DNA of 64,000 bases, taken from contig SAQG01000001.1 of assembly GCA_004020315.1 (NCBI GenBank), positions 434,001 to 498,000 of the forward strand, in the 5' to 3' direction. The translations under genes and the position numbers were made by a program. Under the pieces are notes generated by a model that saw only the letters and a list, made by a program, of their open reading frames with translations, was not told the origin of the DNA and did no database searches. The stretch is from Mesorhizobium sp. (GTDB lineage Bacteria > Pseudomonadota > Alphaproteobacteria > Rhizobiales > Rhizobiaceae). This document shows positions 43,240 through 52,345 of this stretch, one piece after another. Within the stretch, counting starts at the first letter, position 1. Every line of letters begins with the position of its first letter.

Positions 43240-44043
43240 ATGGGCGCGACCGCATTGCGAAATGGACCGTCGCCGGTTCCCGCACCGATCGATTCAATCG
43301 TGGAGGTGCGAGGAATTTCCAAGACCTACGGCAATGTCGAGGCGTTGCGCGGCATCGACCTCGACTTTCCCAGGGGCAAGCTGACCAGCCTTCTCGGACC
43401 CAGCGGTTGCGGAAAGACAACGCTGTTGAAGATCATAGCGGGGCTGATACGGGCCGATGGCGGCACCGTCGCGATCAACGGCAAGCGCGTCAGCGCACCA
43501 GGTCCCGAACGCGCTTTCGTGTTTCAGGATTTTGCGCTGATGCCTTGGGCGACCGTGATGCGCAACGTTGCCTTCGGACTTGAATTGCGCGGCACCAACA
43601 AGGCCGAGCGCGAGGAGATCGCGCGCCGCTATATCGCCGAGGTCGGTCTCGCCGGCTTCGAGGACAAATACCCCCACCAGCTGTCGGGCGGCATGCGCCA
43701 GCGCGTCGGCCTGGCGCGAGCCTTGTCGGTCGATGCCGACGTCCTGCTGCTCGATGAACCATTTTCGGCGGTTGACGAGCAGAACCGGCGGAAGTTCCAG
43801 GAAGATCTGATCCGGCTGCGCACCAACCAGAACAAGACCTTCATCTTCGTCACGCACTCGATCGAGGAGGCGGTCTACATCTCCGACCGTATCGTGTTGC
43901 TGTCACCGAGACCCGGCCGGGTATCGCAGATCATCGAACCGGAAATCGGTCGTTCCGGCGACCCGGAGCGCATTCATCGCGACAGGCACTATCTCGATAC
44001 CGTCGAGGAGATATGGCAGGGGCTGAAGCAATATGTGGAATGA
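43240..44043 (+). CDS. NMT1-type ABC transporter ATPase
   Basis: A 267-residue SsuB/TauB-type ATPase: Walker A GPSGCGKTT, Q-loop FQDFALMPWATV, signature LSGGMRQRV, Walker B VLLLDEP, switch THSIEEAVYISD. The start ATG at 43240 lies one base after the permease stop; an upstream reading in the same frame overlaps the permease and is rejected. It powers uptake through the two flanking permeases. Confidence 0.9.
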   Translation: MGATALRNGPSPVPAPIDSIVEVRGISKTYGNVEALRGIDLDFPRGKLTSLLGPSGCGKTTLLKIIAGLIRADGGTVAINGKRVSAPGPERAFVFQDFALMPWATVMRNVAFGLELRGTNKAEREEIARRYIAEVGLAGFEDKYPHQLSGGMRQRVGLARALSVDADVLLLDEPFSAVDEQNRRKFQEDLIRLRTNQNKTFIFVTHSIEEAVYISDRIVLLSPRPGRVSQIIEPEIGRSGDPERIHRDRHYLDTVEEIWQGLKQYVE

Positions 44044-44049
44044 CCGGCC

Positions 44050-44805
44050 ATGACCTTGTTTGGCTACCGTGTGCCAATGATGGCGTCTTTGCTCGTCTGG
44101 TGCGTCGTATGGGAAATCGTCGGCCGGCTGGACCTTGTCTTTCTGCTGCCGCCGTTTAGCGACGTGCTGGTTGCAGCGGTCAGTCTCGTGCAGACGCCGT
44201 CCTGGCAGAGTGCGACAGTCACGACCCTTCGTGCCTTCGCCATGGGCATGACCCTGTCGATCGTAGTCGGCGTGCCACTGGGCATCCTGATGGGACGCGT
44301 CAAGATCGCCGATGACCTGCTCGGCATGTGGGTCAATATCTTCTCAAGCGCACCGCTCTCGGCGATCGTTCCGGTGCTGATGATCCTGTTCGGTTTCGGC
44401 GAGAAGACGATCGTTGCGGCGGTGTTCCTGTTTGCGATCTGGATCATCGTTCTCGACACCCGCGCCGGGGTCCGCCATATCTCGCCGTCGCTGATCGAAA
44501 TGGCGCGTTCCTATGGCGCCTCGCGCCCGGCGCTCTATACCAAGATCATCCTTTGGGCGGCACTTCCGGAAATCCTTGCCGGCATCCGCCTCGGCCTTAT
44601 CCGCGGCGTCAAGGGCGTCGTCATCGGCCAGTTGCTCGTCGCTATCGTCGGCTACGGTGCGCTGTTCGAGACCTTCTCGCGAAATTTCCGCATGGCCGAA
44701 TTCTGGGCCCTTACCATCATTCTTTTTGCCTTCGCCCTGCTGATCGCCGAACTGATCGAACGGGCCGAAGCCAAAGTCGACTATTACGCAGGAGCAAGAC
44801 AGTGA
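44050..44805 (+). CDS. NMT1-type ABC transporter permease, second
   Basis: A 251-residue SsuC-like permease with several hydrophobic segments and the loop [23 protein letters not shown]. It is a diverged relative of the permease at 42,411. It begins six bases after the ATPase and overlaps the start of the FAH gene by four bases, linking transport to catabolism in one transcript. Confidence 0.85.
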   Translation: MTLFGYRVPMMASLLVWCVVWEIVGRLDLVFLLPPFSDVLVAAVSLVQTPSWQSATVTTLRAFAMGMTLSIVVGVPLGILMGRVKIADDLLGMWVNIFSSAPLSAIVPVLMILFGFGEKTIVAAVFLFAIWIIVLDTRAGVRHISPSLIEMARSYGASRPALYTKIILWAALPEILAGIRLGLIRGVKGVVIGQLLVAIVGYGALFETFSRNFRMAEFWALTIILFAFALLIAELIERAEAKVDYYAGARQ

Positions 44806-45506
44806 ACATGGACGGCACGGCCTCAAGCTACGTCATCGAACCGACCTCAATCCCGAGCATTCCGGTGGCGGGAACCGACAAAATGTTTCCGGTACACAGG
44901 GTCTATTGCGTCGGACGCAACTATGCCGCGCATGCAGTCGAGATGGGACACGACCCCAACAAGGAGCCGCCATTCTTCTTCCAGAAGAACCCCGACAACC
45001 TCGATACGACAGGGGAATTTCCGTATCCTCCGGCCTCCAACGATGTCCATCACGAGATCGAACTGGTCGTGGCGCTGAAAAGCGGCGGTACGGATATCCC
45101 GGTCGAAAAGGCTCTGGACTGCGTGTTTGGTTATGGCGTAGGTCTCGATATGACGCGGCGCGACCTGCAAGCGAAGGCGAAGGACATGGGCCGTCCATGG
45201 GAGGTCGGCAAGGCTTTCGAGGCATCGGCACCATGCACGCCATTGGTTCCGGCAAGCTCGATCGGCCATCCCAGTCAGGGAGCGATCTGGCTGGACGTCA
45301 ATGGCGAGCGAAAGCAGACCGGCGACCTCAACCAGATGATTTGGAAAGTTCCGGAAATGATCAGCTATCTCTCAGGTCTCTTCACGCTGATGCCGGGGGA
45401 CATCATTCTTTCCGGCACGCCGGCGGGCGTCGGCGCGGTCATTCGCGGCGATGTCCTTCGCGGTCATATCGACGGTGTCGGCGACCTAGAGGTTCGCGTT
45501 GTCTGA
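44802..45506 (+). CDS. Fumarylpyruvate/acylpyruvate hydrolase-like FAH enzyme
   Basis: A 234-residue small FAH-family protein. The GTG at 44802 is chosen because AGGAG lies seven bases before it and it overlaps the permease stop. The metal ligands are the Glu pair of HHEIELVVA and the Asp of [21 protein letters not shown] and [12 protein letters not shown] are family signatures. Homologues hydrolyse fumarylpyruvate or acylpyruvates in gentisate-type ring cleavage. That would suit uptake of an aromatic-derived acid, but no ring-cleavage dioxygenase is present here. Confidence 0.75.
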   Translation: MNMDGTASSYVIEPTSIPSIPVAGTDKMFPVHRVYCVGRNYAAHAVEMGHDPNKEPPFFFQKNPDNLDTTGEFPYPPASNDVHHEIELVVALKSGGTDIPVEKALDCVFGYGVGLDMTRRDLQAKAKDMGRPWEVGKAFEASAPCTPLVPASSIGHPSQGAIWLDVNGERKQTGDLNQMIWKVPEMISYLSGLFTLMPGDIILSGTPAGVGAVIRGDVLRGHIDGVGDLEVRVV

Positions 45507-47031
45507 ATCGGCGTCGATCATTGAACGGCTTGCTGCCGGAGCGGACGATGCGCCGGCGATTTCGGCACCCGACAGGATCACGCTCACCCATGGCGGACTG
45601 CGCCGCCTGATCTCCGAAACGGCAGCGCAACTGCATGCGCTGGGCCTCGGCCGTGGCGACCGGGTTGCCATCGTGCTGCCGAACGGGCCGGAGATGGCGA
45701 CGGCCTTTGTCGCGGTGGCCGCGGCCGCCTCGACCGCGCCGCTCAACCCAGCCTACCGGGCCGACGAGCTCGACTTCTACCTGACCGACATTGGCGCCAA
45801 GGCGATCCTGGTTGCCGAGGACGAAAGCGGCCCGGCGGTCGCCGTTGCCGAGCGCCTGGGCATAGCGGTGCTCAGGCTCGCAGCACTGCGTGATGCGCCT
45901 GCCGGAAGCTTTGTGATCGAGGGCGAACCGGTTGGCCCGCCGGCTGCGCCCGAACTGGCTGAGGACGGCGACATCGCACTGTTGCTGCACACCTCAGGCA
46001 CCACGTCACGACCCAAGCTGGTGCCGCTCAGCCATGCCAATCTCGCCGCCTCGGCCGCCCATATCGGCGCGACGCTCGGTCTGGCGGCCGGTGATCGCTG
46101 CCTCAACATTATGCCGCTGTTCCACATCCATGGGCTGATCGCCGCGGTGCTGTCCTCGCTCGCCGCCGGCGGCAGCGTCTTCTGCTCGCCGGGCTTCAGC
46201 GCGCTGCGCTTCTTCCATTGGCTAAGCGAGGCGCGGCCGAGCTGGTACACGGCCGTGCCGACCATGCATCAGGCGATCCTGCCGCGCGCGGCGCGCAACG
46301 CCGATGCGCTGGCCGCAGCACCCCTCCGCTTCATCCGCTCGTCCTCGGCATCGCTGCCGCCGCAGGTGATGGCCGAGCTCGAAGCGACCTTCGGCTGCCC
46401 AGTGATCGAATCCTACGGCATGACCGAGGCCGCGCACCAGATGACCTCGAACCGGTTGCCGCCGGGCCTGCGCAAGCCGGGTAGCGTCGGCGCCGCGGCC
46501 GGACCGGAGGTGGCGGTGATGGCGCCGGACGGGCAATTGCTGAAGCCCGGTGAAACCGGCGAAATCGTCATTCGCGGGCCGAATGTCACCGCGGGCTATG
46601 AGAACAATCCGGACGCCAATGCCACGGCTTTTGCGTATGGCTGGTTTCATACCGGCGACCAGGGCGTCCTCGACGTAGACGGCTATCTGCGCGTCACCGG
46701 CCGGCTCAAGGAGATTATCAACCGCGGCGGCGAGAAGATCTCGCCGCTCGAGGTCGATGACGTGCTGATGGACCATCCGGCGGTGGCGCAGGTCGTCACC
46801 TTCGCCACGCCGCACGACAAGCTCGGTGAAGACGTCGCGGCTGCGATCGTGCTGCGCGAGGGCATGGCCGCTACCGAAGGCGATATCCGCAGCTTTGCCG
46901 CGACGCGGCTCGCCGACTTCAAGGTGCCGCGCATTGTCCTGATCCTGGATGAAATCCCGAAGGGCGCCACGGGCAAGCTGCAGCGCATCGGTCTCGCGAC
47001 CAAACTCGGTCTTGCCAAACCCGGTCTTTGA
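45499..47031 (+). CDS. Acyl-CoA synthetase, oxalate-CoA ligase-like
   Basis: A 510-residue ANL-superfamily ligase. The P-loop is [12 protein letters not shown], the A5 motif SYGMTEA, then GWFHTGDQG and [16 protein letters not shown], and the catalytic lysine is in [10 protein letters not shown]. It activates a carboxylic acid to its CoA thioester; overall it resembles the Pcs60/AAE3 oxalate-CoA ligase group. A TTG start at 45499 overlapping the FAH stop is likely, with AGAGG upstream. It is the sixth gene of the transporter operon and probably acts on the imported acid or a product of the FAH enzyme. Confidence 0.82.
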   Translation: MSESASIIERLAAGADDAPAISAPDRITLTHGGLRRLISETAAQLHALGLGRGDRVAIVLPNGPEMATAFVAVAAAASTAPLNPAYRADELDFYLTDIGAKAILVAEDESGPAVAVAERLGIAVLRLAALRDAPAGSFVIEGEPVGPPAAPELAEDGDIALLLHTSGTTSRPKLVPLSHANLAASAAHIGATLGLAAGDRCLNIMPLFHIHGLIAAVLSSLAAGGSVFCSPGFSALRFFHWLSEARPSWYTAVPTMHQAILPRAARNADALAAAPLRFIRSSSASLPPQVMAELEATFGCPVIESYGMTEAAHQMTSNRLPPGLRKPGSVGAAAGPEVAVMAPDGQLLKPGETGEIVIRGPNVTAGYENNPDANATAFAYGWFHTGDQGVLDVDGYLRVTGRLKEIINRGGEKISPLEVDDVLMDHPAVAQVVTFATPHDKLGEDVAAAIVLREGMAATEGDIRSFAATRLADFKVPRIVLILDEIPKGATGKLQRIGLATKLGLAKPGL

Positions 47032-47033
47032 TA

Positions 47034-48020
47034 ATGATGCGGATCACCATTTTTGGCGCCGGCGCGATCGGCGGCTATCTCGCGGCAAAACTTGCCATGG
47101 CCGGCCGGGTCGATCTTTCGATCGTAGCGCGCGGCGCGCATCTCGATGCGATCAAGGCGACCGGGCTTCGCCTGATCGAAGACGGTCATGAATTCGTCGC
47201 CACTGTCAAGGCCGCCGCGCAGGCGCAGGAACTAGGCGTCCAGGACTATGTCGTGCTGGCGCTCAAGGCCCATTCTCTCGCGCCAGCGCTCGACCAGATC
47301 GCACCGCTGCTGGGCGAGGGGACGGCCATCGTCACCATGCAGAACGGTGTGCCGTGGTGGTATTTCCACAAGATCGGCGGGCCGCTCGAAGGCACACGGT
47401 TGCGGGCTGTGGATCCCGGTGGGGTGATCTGGGATCGGCTTGGGCCGGATCGCGTCGTCGGCTCGGTCGTCTATCCCGCGGCCGAGGTGGATGCGCCCGG
47501 CCTGGTCCGCCACATCGAGGGAAAGCGGTTCTCGCTCGGCGAGCCTTCGGGCGAGAAGAGCGAACGTGTCACGCGGCTTGCCGAGGAGATGGTTGCGGCG
47601 GGGCTGCAGGCGCCGGTTCGCGACGACATCCGAAGTGAGATATGGGTGAAGCTCTGGGGCAATCTCTCCTTCAACCCGATTTCCGCGCTGACCGGCAGCA
47701 CGCTTTCGGCAATCGCTGCCGACGAGGCAACCCGCACGCTCGCCCGCGCCATGATGCTGGAGGCGCAGGCGATTGGGGAAAGTCTGGGCGTGCGTTTCCC
47801 CATATCGGTCGACCGCCGCATCAAGGGGGCCGGCGACGTCGGCGCGCACAAGACCTCGATGCTGCAGGATCTGGAGCGCGGCCGGCCGATGGAGATCGAT
47901 GCGCTGGTGACGGCGGTCCAGGAGCTTGGCCGGCTGACGGGCCAACCGACGCCCACCATCGACAGCGTGCTGGCGCTGGTGCGCCGCCTCGCCATCGAGC
48001 GCGGCTGCTATCTGGCATAG
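47034..48020 (+). CDS. 2-dehydropantoate 2-reductase-family oxidoreductase
   Basis: A 328-residue PanE/ApbA-family protein: N-terminal Rossmann motif FGAGAIGGYLAA, QNGVPWW, and the catalytic lysine/asparagine region EIWVKLWGNLSFNP. It reduces a 2-keto acid to a 2-hydroxy acid, or the reverse, with NADPH. Two adjacent ATGs (47034, 47037) just after the ligase stop are both possible. Being last in a degradative operon suggests a catabolic keto-acid substrate rather than pantothenate synthesis. Confidence 0.82.
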   Translation: MMRITIFGAGAIGGYLAAKLAMAGRVDLSIVARGAHLDAIKATGLRLIEDGHEFVATVKAAAQAQELGVQDYVVLALKAHSLAPALDQIAPLLGEGTAIVTMQNGVPWWYFHKIGGPLEGTRLRAVDPGGVIWDRLGPDRVVGSVVYPAAEVDAPGLVRHIEGKRFSLGEPSGEKSERVTRLAEEMVAAGLQAPVRDDIRSEIWVKLWGNLSFNPISALTGSTLSAIAADEATRTLARAMMLEAQAIGESLGVRFPISVDRRIKGAGDVGAHKTSMLQDLERGRPMEIDALVTAVQELGRLTGQPTPTIDSVLALVRRLAIERGCYLA

Positions 48021-48091
48021 GCGCTACGGGTAGGTGGTTTTACGCTCGATCAACCCATCTGCAGGCATATGCGAATTTTTCCCCTTGATGT

Positions 48092-48106
48092 GTTCTCTTT
48101 TTGTTC
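48092..48106. promoter_or_regulatory. SOS box GTTC-N7-GTTC
   Basis: GTTCTCTTTTTGTTC matches the alphaproteobacterial LexA operator (direct repeat GTTC-N7-GTTC) exactly. It lies 41 bases before the 2H-phosphoesterase ATG, in an AT-richer patch where a promoter would be. It suggests DNA-damage control of the following gene. Confidence 0.7.
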
Positions 48107-48146
48107 TAAACTTCTTGGTCGGACAAACGTGCCGGACGAGATAGCT

Positions 48147-48783
48147 ATGAACGAGCTGCCGTTATTCGGGATCGGGAAAAACGGTCAAACCTTCTTCCGC
48201 TTAGACGAGCCGGACGGGCATCGGAACGATCGGTTGTTTTTTGCGATTCTTGTGGAAAACCCGATCTCTGCCGCGCTTGCACGCCGGGCTGCCGATTGGC
48301 GCCGAGAGTTGGGATTGCGAGGAAAACCGTTTCGGGCGCAACGCCTACATATCTCGCTAATCGGGCTCGGCGATCACGACGGACTACCGGATGGCTGGGT
48401 CGAAATCGCCTGCCGCATAGGCTCAATAATCGAGGCAAAGCCGTTCGAGGTATGTTTTGATCGGCTTGTCGGCTTTTGGAGGTGGCGCGTTGGTACTGCG
48501 GGGGAGTGATAGCGTCCCGTCGCTGCAAGCCTTCTGGCGCAATCTCACGGCCGTGATCGCCGACAGCCCGTTGAAGCCTCTTGTGACGAATTCAATCGAA
48601 CCGCACATCACACTACTCCGTGATAAGGCGCGTGTTCCCGGAGTTCGCGAACGGGTCATCGAACCGATCAGCTGGACTGTGCGTGATTTTGTGCTCATAC
48701 ACAGTCTCATCCGGCAAGGCGTGTATAAAGAGCTCGGACGTTGGCAACTGAATGGCCAAGACGATTCTGTTCCCGTCATGTGA
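48147..48783 (+). pseudogene. 2'-5' RNA ligase / 2H phosphoesterase, frameshifted
   Basis: Two overlapping frames together encode one LigT/ThpR-like protein of about 210 residues. The first (from the ATG at 48147 to a stop at 48509) contains the first catalytic HxSx motif, RLHISLIG. The second (entering near 48,470 and ending at 48783) contains the second, EPHITLLRD. Homology-like reading passes from FEVCFDRL in one frame to SAFGGGALVLRG in the other, which needs removal of a single base near 48,473. Both halves otherwise look intact, so this is a recent mutation, a sequencing error or programmed frameshifting. An SOS box lies upstream. Confidence 0.75.
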
Positions 48784-48804
48784 GCGCGAAGTCAGGCCGT
48801 CGCC

Positions 48805-49290
48805 TCACATCGTTCTGACGTAAGCCGCCAGCTGACCCGCTACGGTGCCCCAGCCTTCGAAAAAACCCATCTCCTCGTGGTTCTTGCGCGTCGCTTCATC
48901 CCGATGGATGGCGGTCGCCGTGTAGCGGGTCGCCTTTCCTTCCGGCTGCAACGATATGACCGCTGTGATGAATGGGTCGCCTGACGGGCGATAGCCGGGC
49001 AGCAATGCGTCGGTCCACACCAGCCGCTCGTTCGGGACGATTTCGAGGTAGCAGCAGTGGCGGTCGTTGACCTCCTTGCCATCGGGCGACTGCATGCGGG
49101 TCCTGAACAGGCCGCCGGGCCTAAGATCGATCTCGCACTCGGAAACGATCCACGGCTTCGGCGTGAACCATTGCCGAACGTGTTCGGGCGTCGTCAAGGC
49201 CGTCCACAAAAGCTCGCGCGGCGCGTCGATGACGCGTTCGAGGACGAGGTCGAGTCTCGGGTTGGGTTTGAATAGCGGGGTCGAACTCAT
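48805..49290 (-). CDS. SRPBCC (AHSA1-like) domain protein
   Basis: A 161-residue SRPBCC/START-fold protein. The family opening [30 protein letters not shown] and the closing [17 protein letters not shown] are diagnostic. The ATG at 49290 is chosen; the open frame continues upstream into the ArsR gene. The fold binds hydrophobic ligands, but the function of this subfamily is unknown. It is the last gene of a RibD-like, ArsR, SRPBCC operon, a frequent arrangement in soil bacteria. Confidence 0.85.
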   Translation of the reverse strand: MSSTPLFKPNPRLDLVLERVIDAPRELLWTALTTPEHVRQWFTPKPWIVSECEIDLRPGGLFRTRMQSPDGKEVNDRHCCYLEIVPNERLVWTDALLPGYRPSGDPFITAVISLQPEGKATRYTATAIHRDEATRKNHEEMGFFEGWGTVAGQLAAYVRTM

Positions 49291-49637
49291 TTGTCTTTTT
49301 CCTTGAGTTTTAGGACATAGTCGTCGAACTGATCGAGGCGGCGCTCCCACAGCGCGCGTTGCTCGGCCAGCCAATTTTCCGCAAGCTTCAGCGGCTCAGG
49401 TGCAAGCCGGTAGGTCCTGACGCGGCCGGCTTTTTCGGAACGCACCAGCCCGCAGTCTTCCAAAACCCTGAGATGTTCAATGAAGGAGGGCAGGGCCATT
49501 CCGAACGGCTGCGCAAGCTCGCTGACCGAGGCGGGGCTTCTGTTCAGCCGCTCGACAACACGGCGGCGCGTTGGATCGGCAAGCGCCCGAAAGATGCCGT
49601 CGATCGGCGGCTGGCTGGCGGAGTGAGTGGCTGTCAT
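49287..49637 (-). CDS. ArsR-family transcriptional regulator
   Basis: A 116-residue winged-helix regulator ([20 protein letters not shown] start, recognition helix around [17 protein letters not shown]). It lacks the CxC metal site of arsenic sensors and belongs to the subgroup paired with SRPBCC proteins. It overlaps both neighbours by four bases, so the operon is tightly coupled. It probably represses its own operon through the palindrome at 50251-50274. Confidence 0.87.
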   Translation of the reverse strand: MTATHSASQPPIDGIFRALADPTRRRVVERLNRSPASVSELAQPFGMALPSFIEHLRVLEDCGLVRSEKAGRVRTYRLAPEPLKLAENWLAEQRALWERRLDQFDDYVLKLKEKDK

Positions 49638-50200
49638 GGGCGCACCACATGATAGGTGAGCACGACGGCGCCGTTGTCGAACGGACGCGTGTCGACCAGT
49701 TTTAAGCTCGTTGCGTCGTCGGTCTCGTCGAACACGCGCACGCCGCTGCCGAGCACGACCGGAAACACCATCAGCCGGTATTCGTCGACAAGGTCGTGCC
49801 GCTTGAGCGCATTGACCAGCGTTCGGCTGCCGCCAACGACCATGTCGCCCTTGAGATCCCGCTTCAGCTTCGCCACCGCCGCCATCGCGTCGCCCTTGAG
49901 CACGGTCGTGTTGTTCCACACCGGATCTTCCAGCGTGGTCGACGCGACGTATTTCGGCATGCTGTTCATTCTGTCGGCAAAGACGCCCTTGTAGGACGGC
50001 CAGGCGCCAGCGAAGCTCTCATAGGTTATCCTGCCGATCAGCAGCGCCTCATGCGCCAGCACCTCTTCCAACTTGTATTGGATCTGCCCGGGATCCTGCA
50101 GCCTGCCGACCCAGTTGGTGTGTCTGTAGCCCGGCTCCCCGCCCGGCGCTTCCATAACGCCGTCAATGGACACGAACTCCGATACGACAATCCTTGCCAT
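49634..50200 (-). CDS. Dihydrofolate-reductase-like (RibD C-terminal fold) protein
   Basis: A 188-residue protein of the RibD C-terminal / dihydrofolate reductase-like family. It opens MARIVVSEFVSIDGVMEAPGG and contains GRITYESFAGAWPS, MVVGGSRTLVNAL and VFPVVLGSGVRVF, all typical. The substrate is unknown; family members bind NADPH. It is the first gene of the ArsR-SRPBCC operon, with its promoter and a palindrome immediately upstream. Confidence 0.87.
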   Translation of the reverse strand: MARIVVSEFVSIDGVMEAPGGEPGYRHTNWVGRLQDPGQIQYKLEEVLAHEALLIGRITYESFAGAWPSYKGVFADRMNSMPKYVASTTLEDPVWNNTTVLKGDAMAAVAKLKRDLKGDMVVGGSRTLVNALKRHDLVDEYRLMVFPVVLGSGVRVFDETDDATSLKLVDTRPFDNGAVVLTYHVVRP

Positions 50201-50250
50201 GATTGTTCCTTTCACGCGGCCAAGCTCAGGGCCAAAGCCCGTTTGAAGAA

Positions 50251-50280
50251 ATACTTAGGGAAATCCCTTAGTATGTGCAA
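50251..50280 (-). promoter_or_regulatory. Promoter with ArsR operator palindrome
   Basis: Read on the minus strand, TTGCAC (50280-50275) and TAAGTA (50257-50252) are 17 bases apart. The spacer and -10 coincide with a near-perfect palindrome ATACTTAGGGA / TCCCTTAGTAT (50251-50261 with 50264-50274, one mismatch). It lies 50 bases before the operon start, the expected place for ArsR autorepression. Confidence 0.6.
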
Positions 50281-50383
50281 GCCCTAAAAATTTGAGGATG
50301 CCTGCGCGGTTTCTGGCAAAGTCCGACGAGTGGTTTAGGGTGCCGTCAGATTCGACGAACGATCAGTCCGAGGGACCCTAATT

Positions 50384-50734
50384 TTGACCATCACGATGTA
50401 CGGCATTACCAGTTGCGACACGATCAAGAAGGCGCGTGCCTGGCTGGACAGCCACGATGTCGCCTATCGCTTTCACGACTACAGGGTCGAAGGACTGGAC
50501 GCGGACCGGCTGAACGGCTGGTCCGGCAAGGTCGGCTGGGAAATCCTGCTCAACAAGGCGAGCACCACGTTTCGCGAACTGTCGGACAAGGACAAGCTGA
50601 GCCTCGAGGAGAAGAAGGCCAAGGCGCTGATGCTGGCCAACCCGACGATGATCAAGCGGCCGGTCCTCGATCTCGGCGATCGTATCCTCGTCGGCTTCAA
50701 GCCTGATGTCTATCAGCAGGCGGTGGGTGGGTGA
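50384..50734 (+). CDS. ArsC-family reductase (YffB/Spx-like)
   Basis: A 116-residue thioredoxin-fold protein: MYGITSCDTIKKARAWL near the N-terminus has one active-site cysteine (SCDT), and IKRPVLDLG is the family's cis-proline motif. It belongs to the uncharacterised ArsC/YffB group, not clearly an arsenate reductase. The start is probably the TTG at 50384 with AGGGA upstream; the ATG four codons later is the alternative. It stands alone between the ArsR operon and the FGGY kinase. Confidence 0.8.
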   Translation: MTITMYGITSCDTIKKARAWLDSHDVAYRFHDYRVEGLDADRLNGWSGKVGWEILLNKASTTFRELSDKDKLSLEEKKAKALMLANPTMIKRPVLDLGDRILVGFKPDVYQQAVGG

Positions 50735-50793
50735 AGTAGCGGGAGGGGATGCATTTCACGCTCCGGTTCGAGAGCCCGCTTGCCGCGCCGGTC

Positions 50794-52290
50794 TCAACTC
50801 CGCCAGGCGAATTTGGTCGCGGAAAAGACCTTGGCCTGCCTGGCCGACAACGCCTCCCATGCGTTGCGGCTGCGTGGGTCCGGCTCGATTGTCTCGGCGA
50901 TGCTCGTCATGGCGTCCGCAGCCTCAGCAAAACTCTCGAACCATCCTATGCCGACCGCGGCGCTAATGGCTGCGCCGAGGGACGAGGCCTCGGCATTGTG
51001 ACCCTTATGGATCGCGATCCCGGTTGCGTCCGCGATCATCTTTGTCCAAAGCTTGCTGTTGGCGCCGCCACCGATCGCCACCATTTGCGCCGGCGAAAGA
51101 CCATGGCTGCGCATCTCTTCGAGAGCCCGGGCGGTTTGCAGCGTCATCGCCTCTAGCCCCGCACGATAAAAATGACCCAGCGTGTGAGATGGGTGCATGC
51201 CGACGAAGCTCGCGCGTGCGCTCGGATCCCAATGCGGGTCCATGCATCCGACCAGGGTGGTGCCGGCGAGAAGTCCGTCCGAGCCGATCGGGACGGCCGC
51301 CGCTTCCCTTTCCAGGCGGTCGAAGATCGCCGGATCGGAGCGCCCGCCGGCAAACGTGTCGACGAACCAGTTGACGAAATAGACACCCGCCCGCTGCACT
51401 GCCTCGAGGAAATAGCCATCGCCTGTCGGCGAGGTCATGGTACGCCAGAAGGCGCCGACCACCGGTTCCCGCGACCAGATTCCCGCGATGATCGCAGTTC
51501 CGAGATTGAGATAGACGACGCCGTCGCGCATCGCATTGACGCCGAGCCCGGCGCATTGCCCATCGCCACCGGCGGCAATCACCGGCGTTCCTTCGGCGAG
51601 ACCGGTTGCGGCGGCGGCCGCGGCATGAACGGTCCCAACCCGCGTGCCGGACCGCACCGCATTGGGAAGTTGCGACGGCTTGATGCCGAGATGATCGAGG
51701 ATCGGCTGCGACCATACCTTGCGCGAGATGTCGAAGAGACCGAAAGGATCGGCGCTCGTCCAGCTCGCACTCGGCGTTCCCGTCAGTTTCAGCGTCAGAT
51801 AGCCGTGCACGTCGAGGATTTTATTCGCATGGTCCAAACGTTCCGGCTCGTTCTCGCGCAGCCATTTCAGGCGGTAGACCACCGGTGTCACGTCGATCGG
51901 TTTGCCGGTGATCGCGTGCAGCCGCTCTCGGCCGATCTCCGCGGCGAAACGATCGACCAGCCCGGCGGCACGTTCGTCGAGCCAGAGGCTCGCGGGGCCG
52001 ATCGGCTCGCCGGCGCCGTCGATCAGGGCAACGGTCTCGCGCTGGTTGGAGATCGCGATACCGGCAATGCGTTTCGCGTCGACTGCGCCGACAAGCTGTT
52101 GCAGCGCCGCCGTCGCGGCCCGCCACCAGTCGGTGACCTCCTGCTCGACATAGTCCGGCCTCGGCTTCATCAGATCGAGCGGCGCGCGGCCTTCGGCCAC
52201 GGCTCGTCCGTCCCGGCTCCAGGCAATCGCCTTGCAGGATTGCGTGGAACTGTCGAGGCCGACGACAAGAGGTCCGTCGCTGCTGCCCAT
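50794..52290 (-). CDS. FGGY-family carbohydrate kinase, second copy
   Basis: A 498-residue FGGY kinase with the phosphate loop GLDSSTQSCKAIAW, the SNQRETVALID and LWLDERAAG motifs, and the ATP-side AAGGDGQCAGLG and IGGGANSKLW. It is the same length as the kinase at 17,207 and similar throughout (for example the DPFGLFD region against DPLGLLD), so the two are paralogues. It is encoded 55 bases after a SorC regulator on the same strand. It likely phosphorylates a ketose or polyol; the exact substrate is not readable. Confidence 0.85.
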   Translation of the reverse strand: MGSSDGPLVVGLDSSTQSCKAIAWSRDGRAVAEGRAPLDLMKPRPDYVEQEVTDWWRAATAALQQLVGAVDAKRIAGIAISNQRETVALIDGAGEPIGPASLWLDERAAGLVDRFAAEIGRERLHAITGKPIDVTPVVYRLKWLRENEPERLDHANKILDVHGYLTLKLTGTPSASWTSADPFGLFDISRKVWSQPILDHLGIKPSQLPNAVRSGTRVGTVHAAAAAATGLAEGTPVIAAGGDGQCAGLGVNAMRDGVVYLNLGTAIIAGIWSREPVVGAFWRTMTSPTGDGYFLEAVQRAGVYFVNWFVDTFAGGRSDPAIFDRLEREAAAVPIGSDGLLAGTTLVGCMDPHWDPSARASFVGMHPSHTLGHFYRAGLEAMTLQTARALEEMRSHGLSPAQMVAIGGGANSKLWTKMIADATGIAIHKGHNAEASSLGAAISAAVGIGWFESFAEAADAMTSIAETIEPDPRSRNAWEALSARQAKVFSATKFAWRS

Positions 52291-52345
52291 GATTGTCCTC
52301 CCGAGACGATGCGTTCCACCGAGTGCTGGTTAGTCCAAGTGCCGG

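Noticed and set aside
50384..50734. Arsenate reductase for the ArsC-like gene
   Set aside because: It is in the YffB/Spx-like group, the adjacent ArsR lacks metal cysteines, and no arsenite pump is present.
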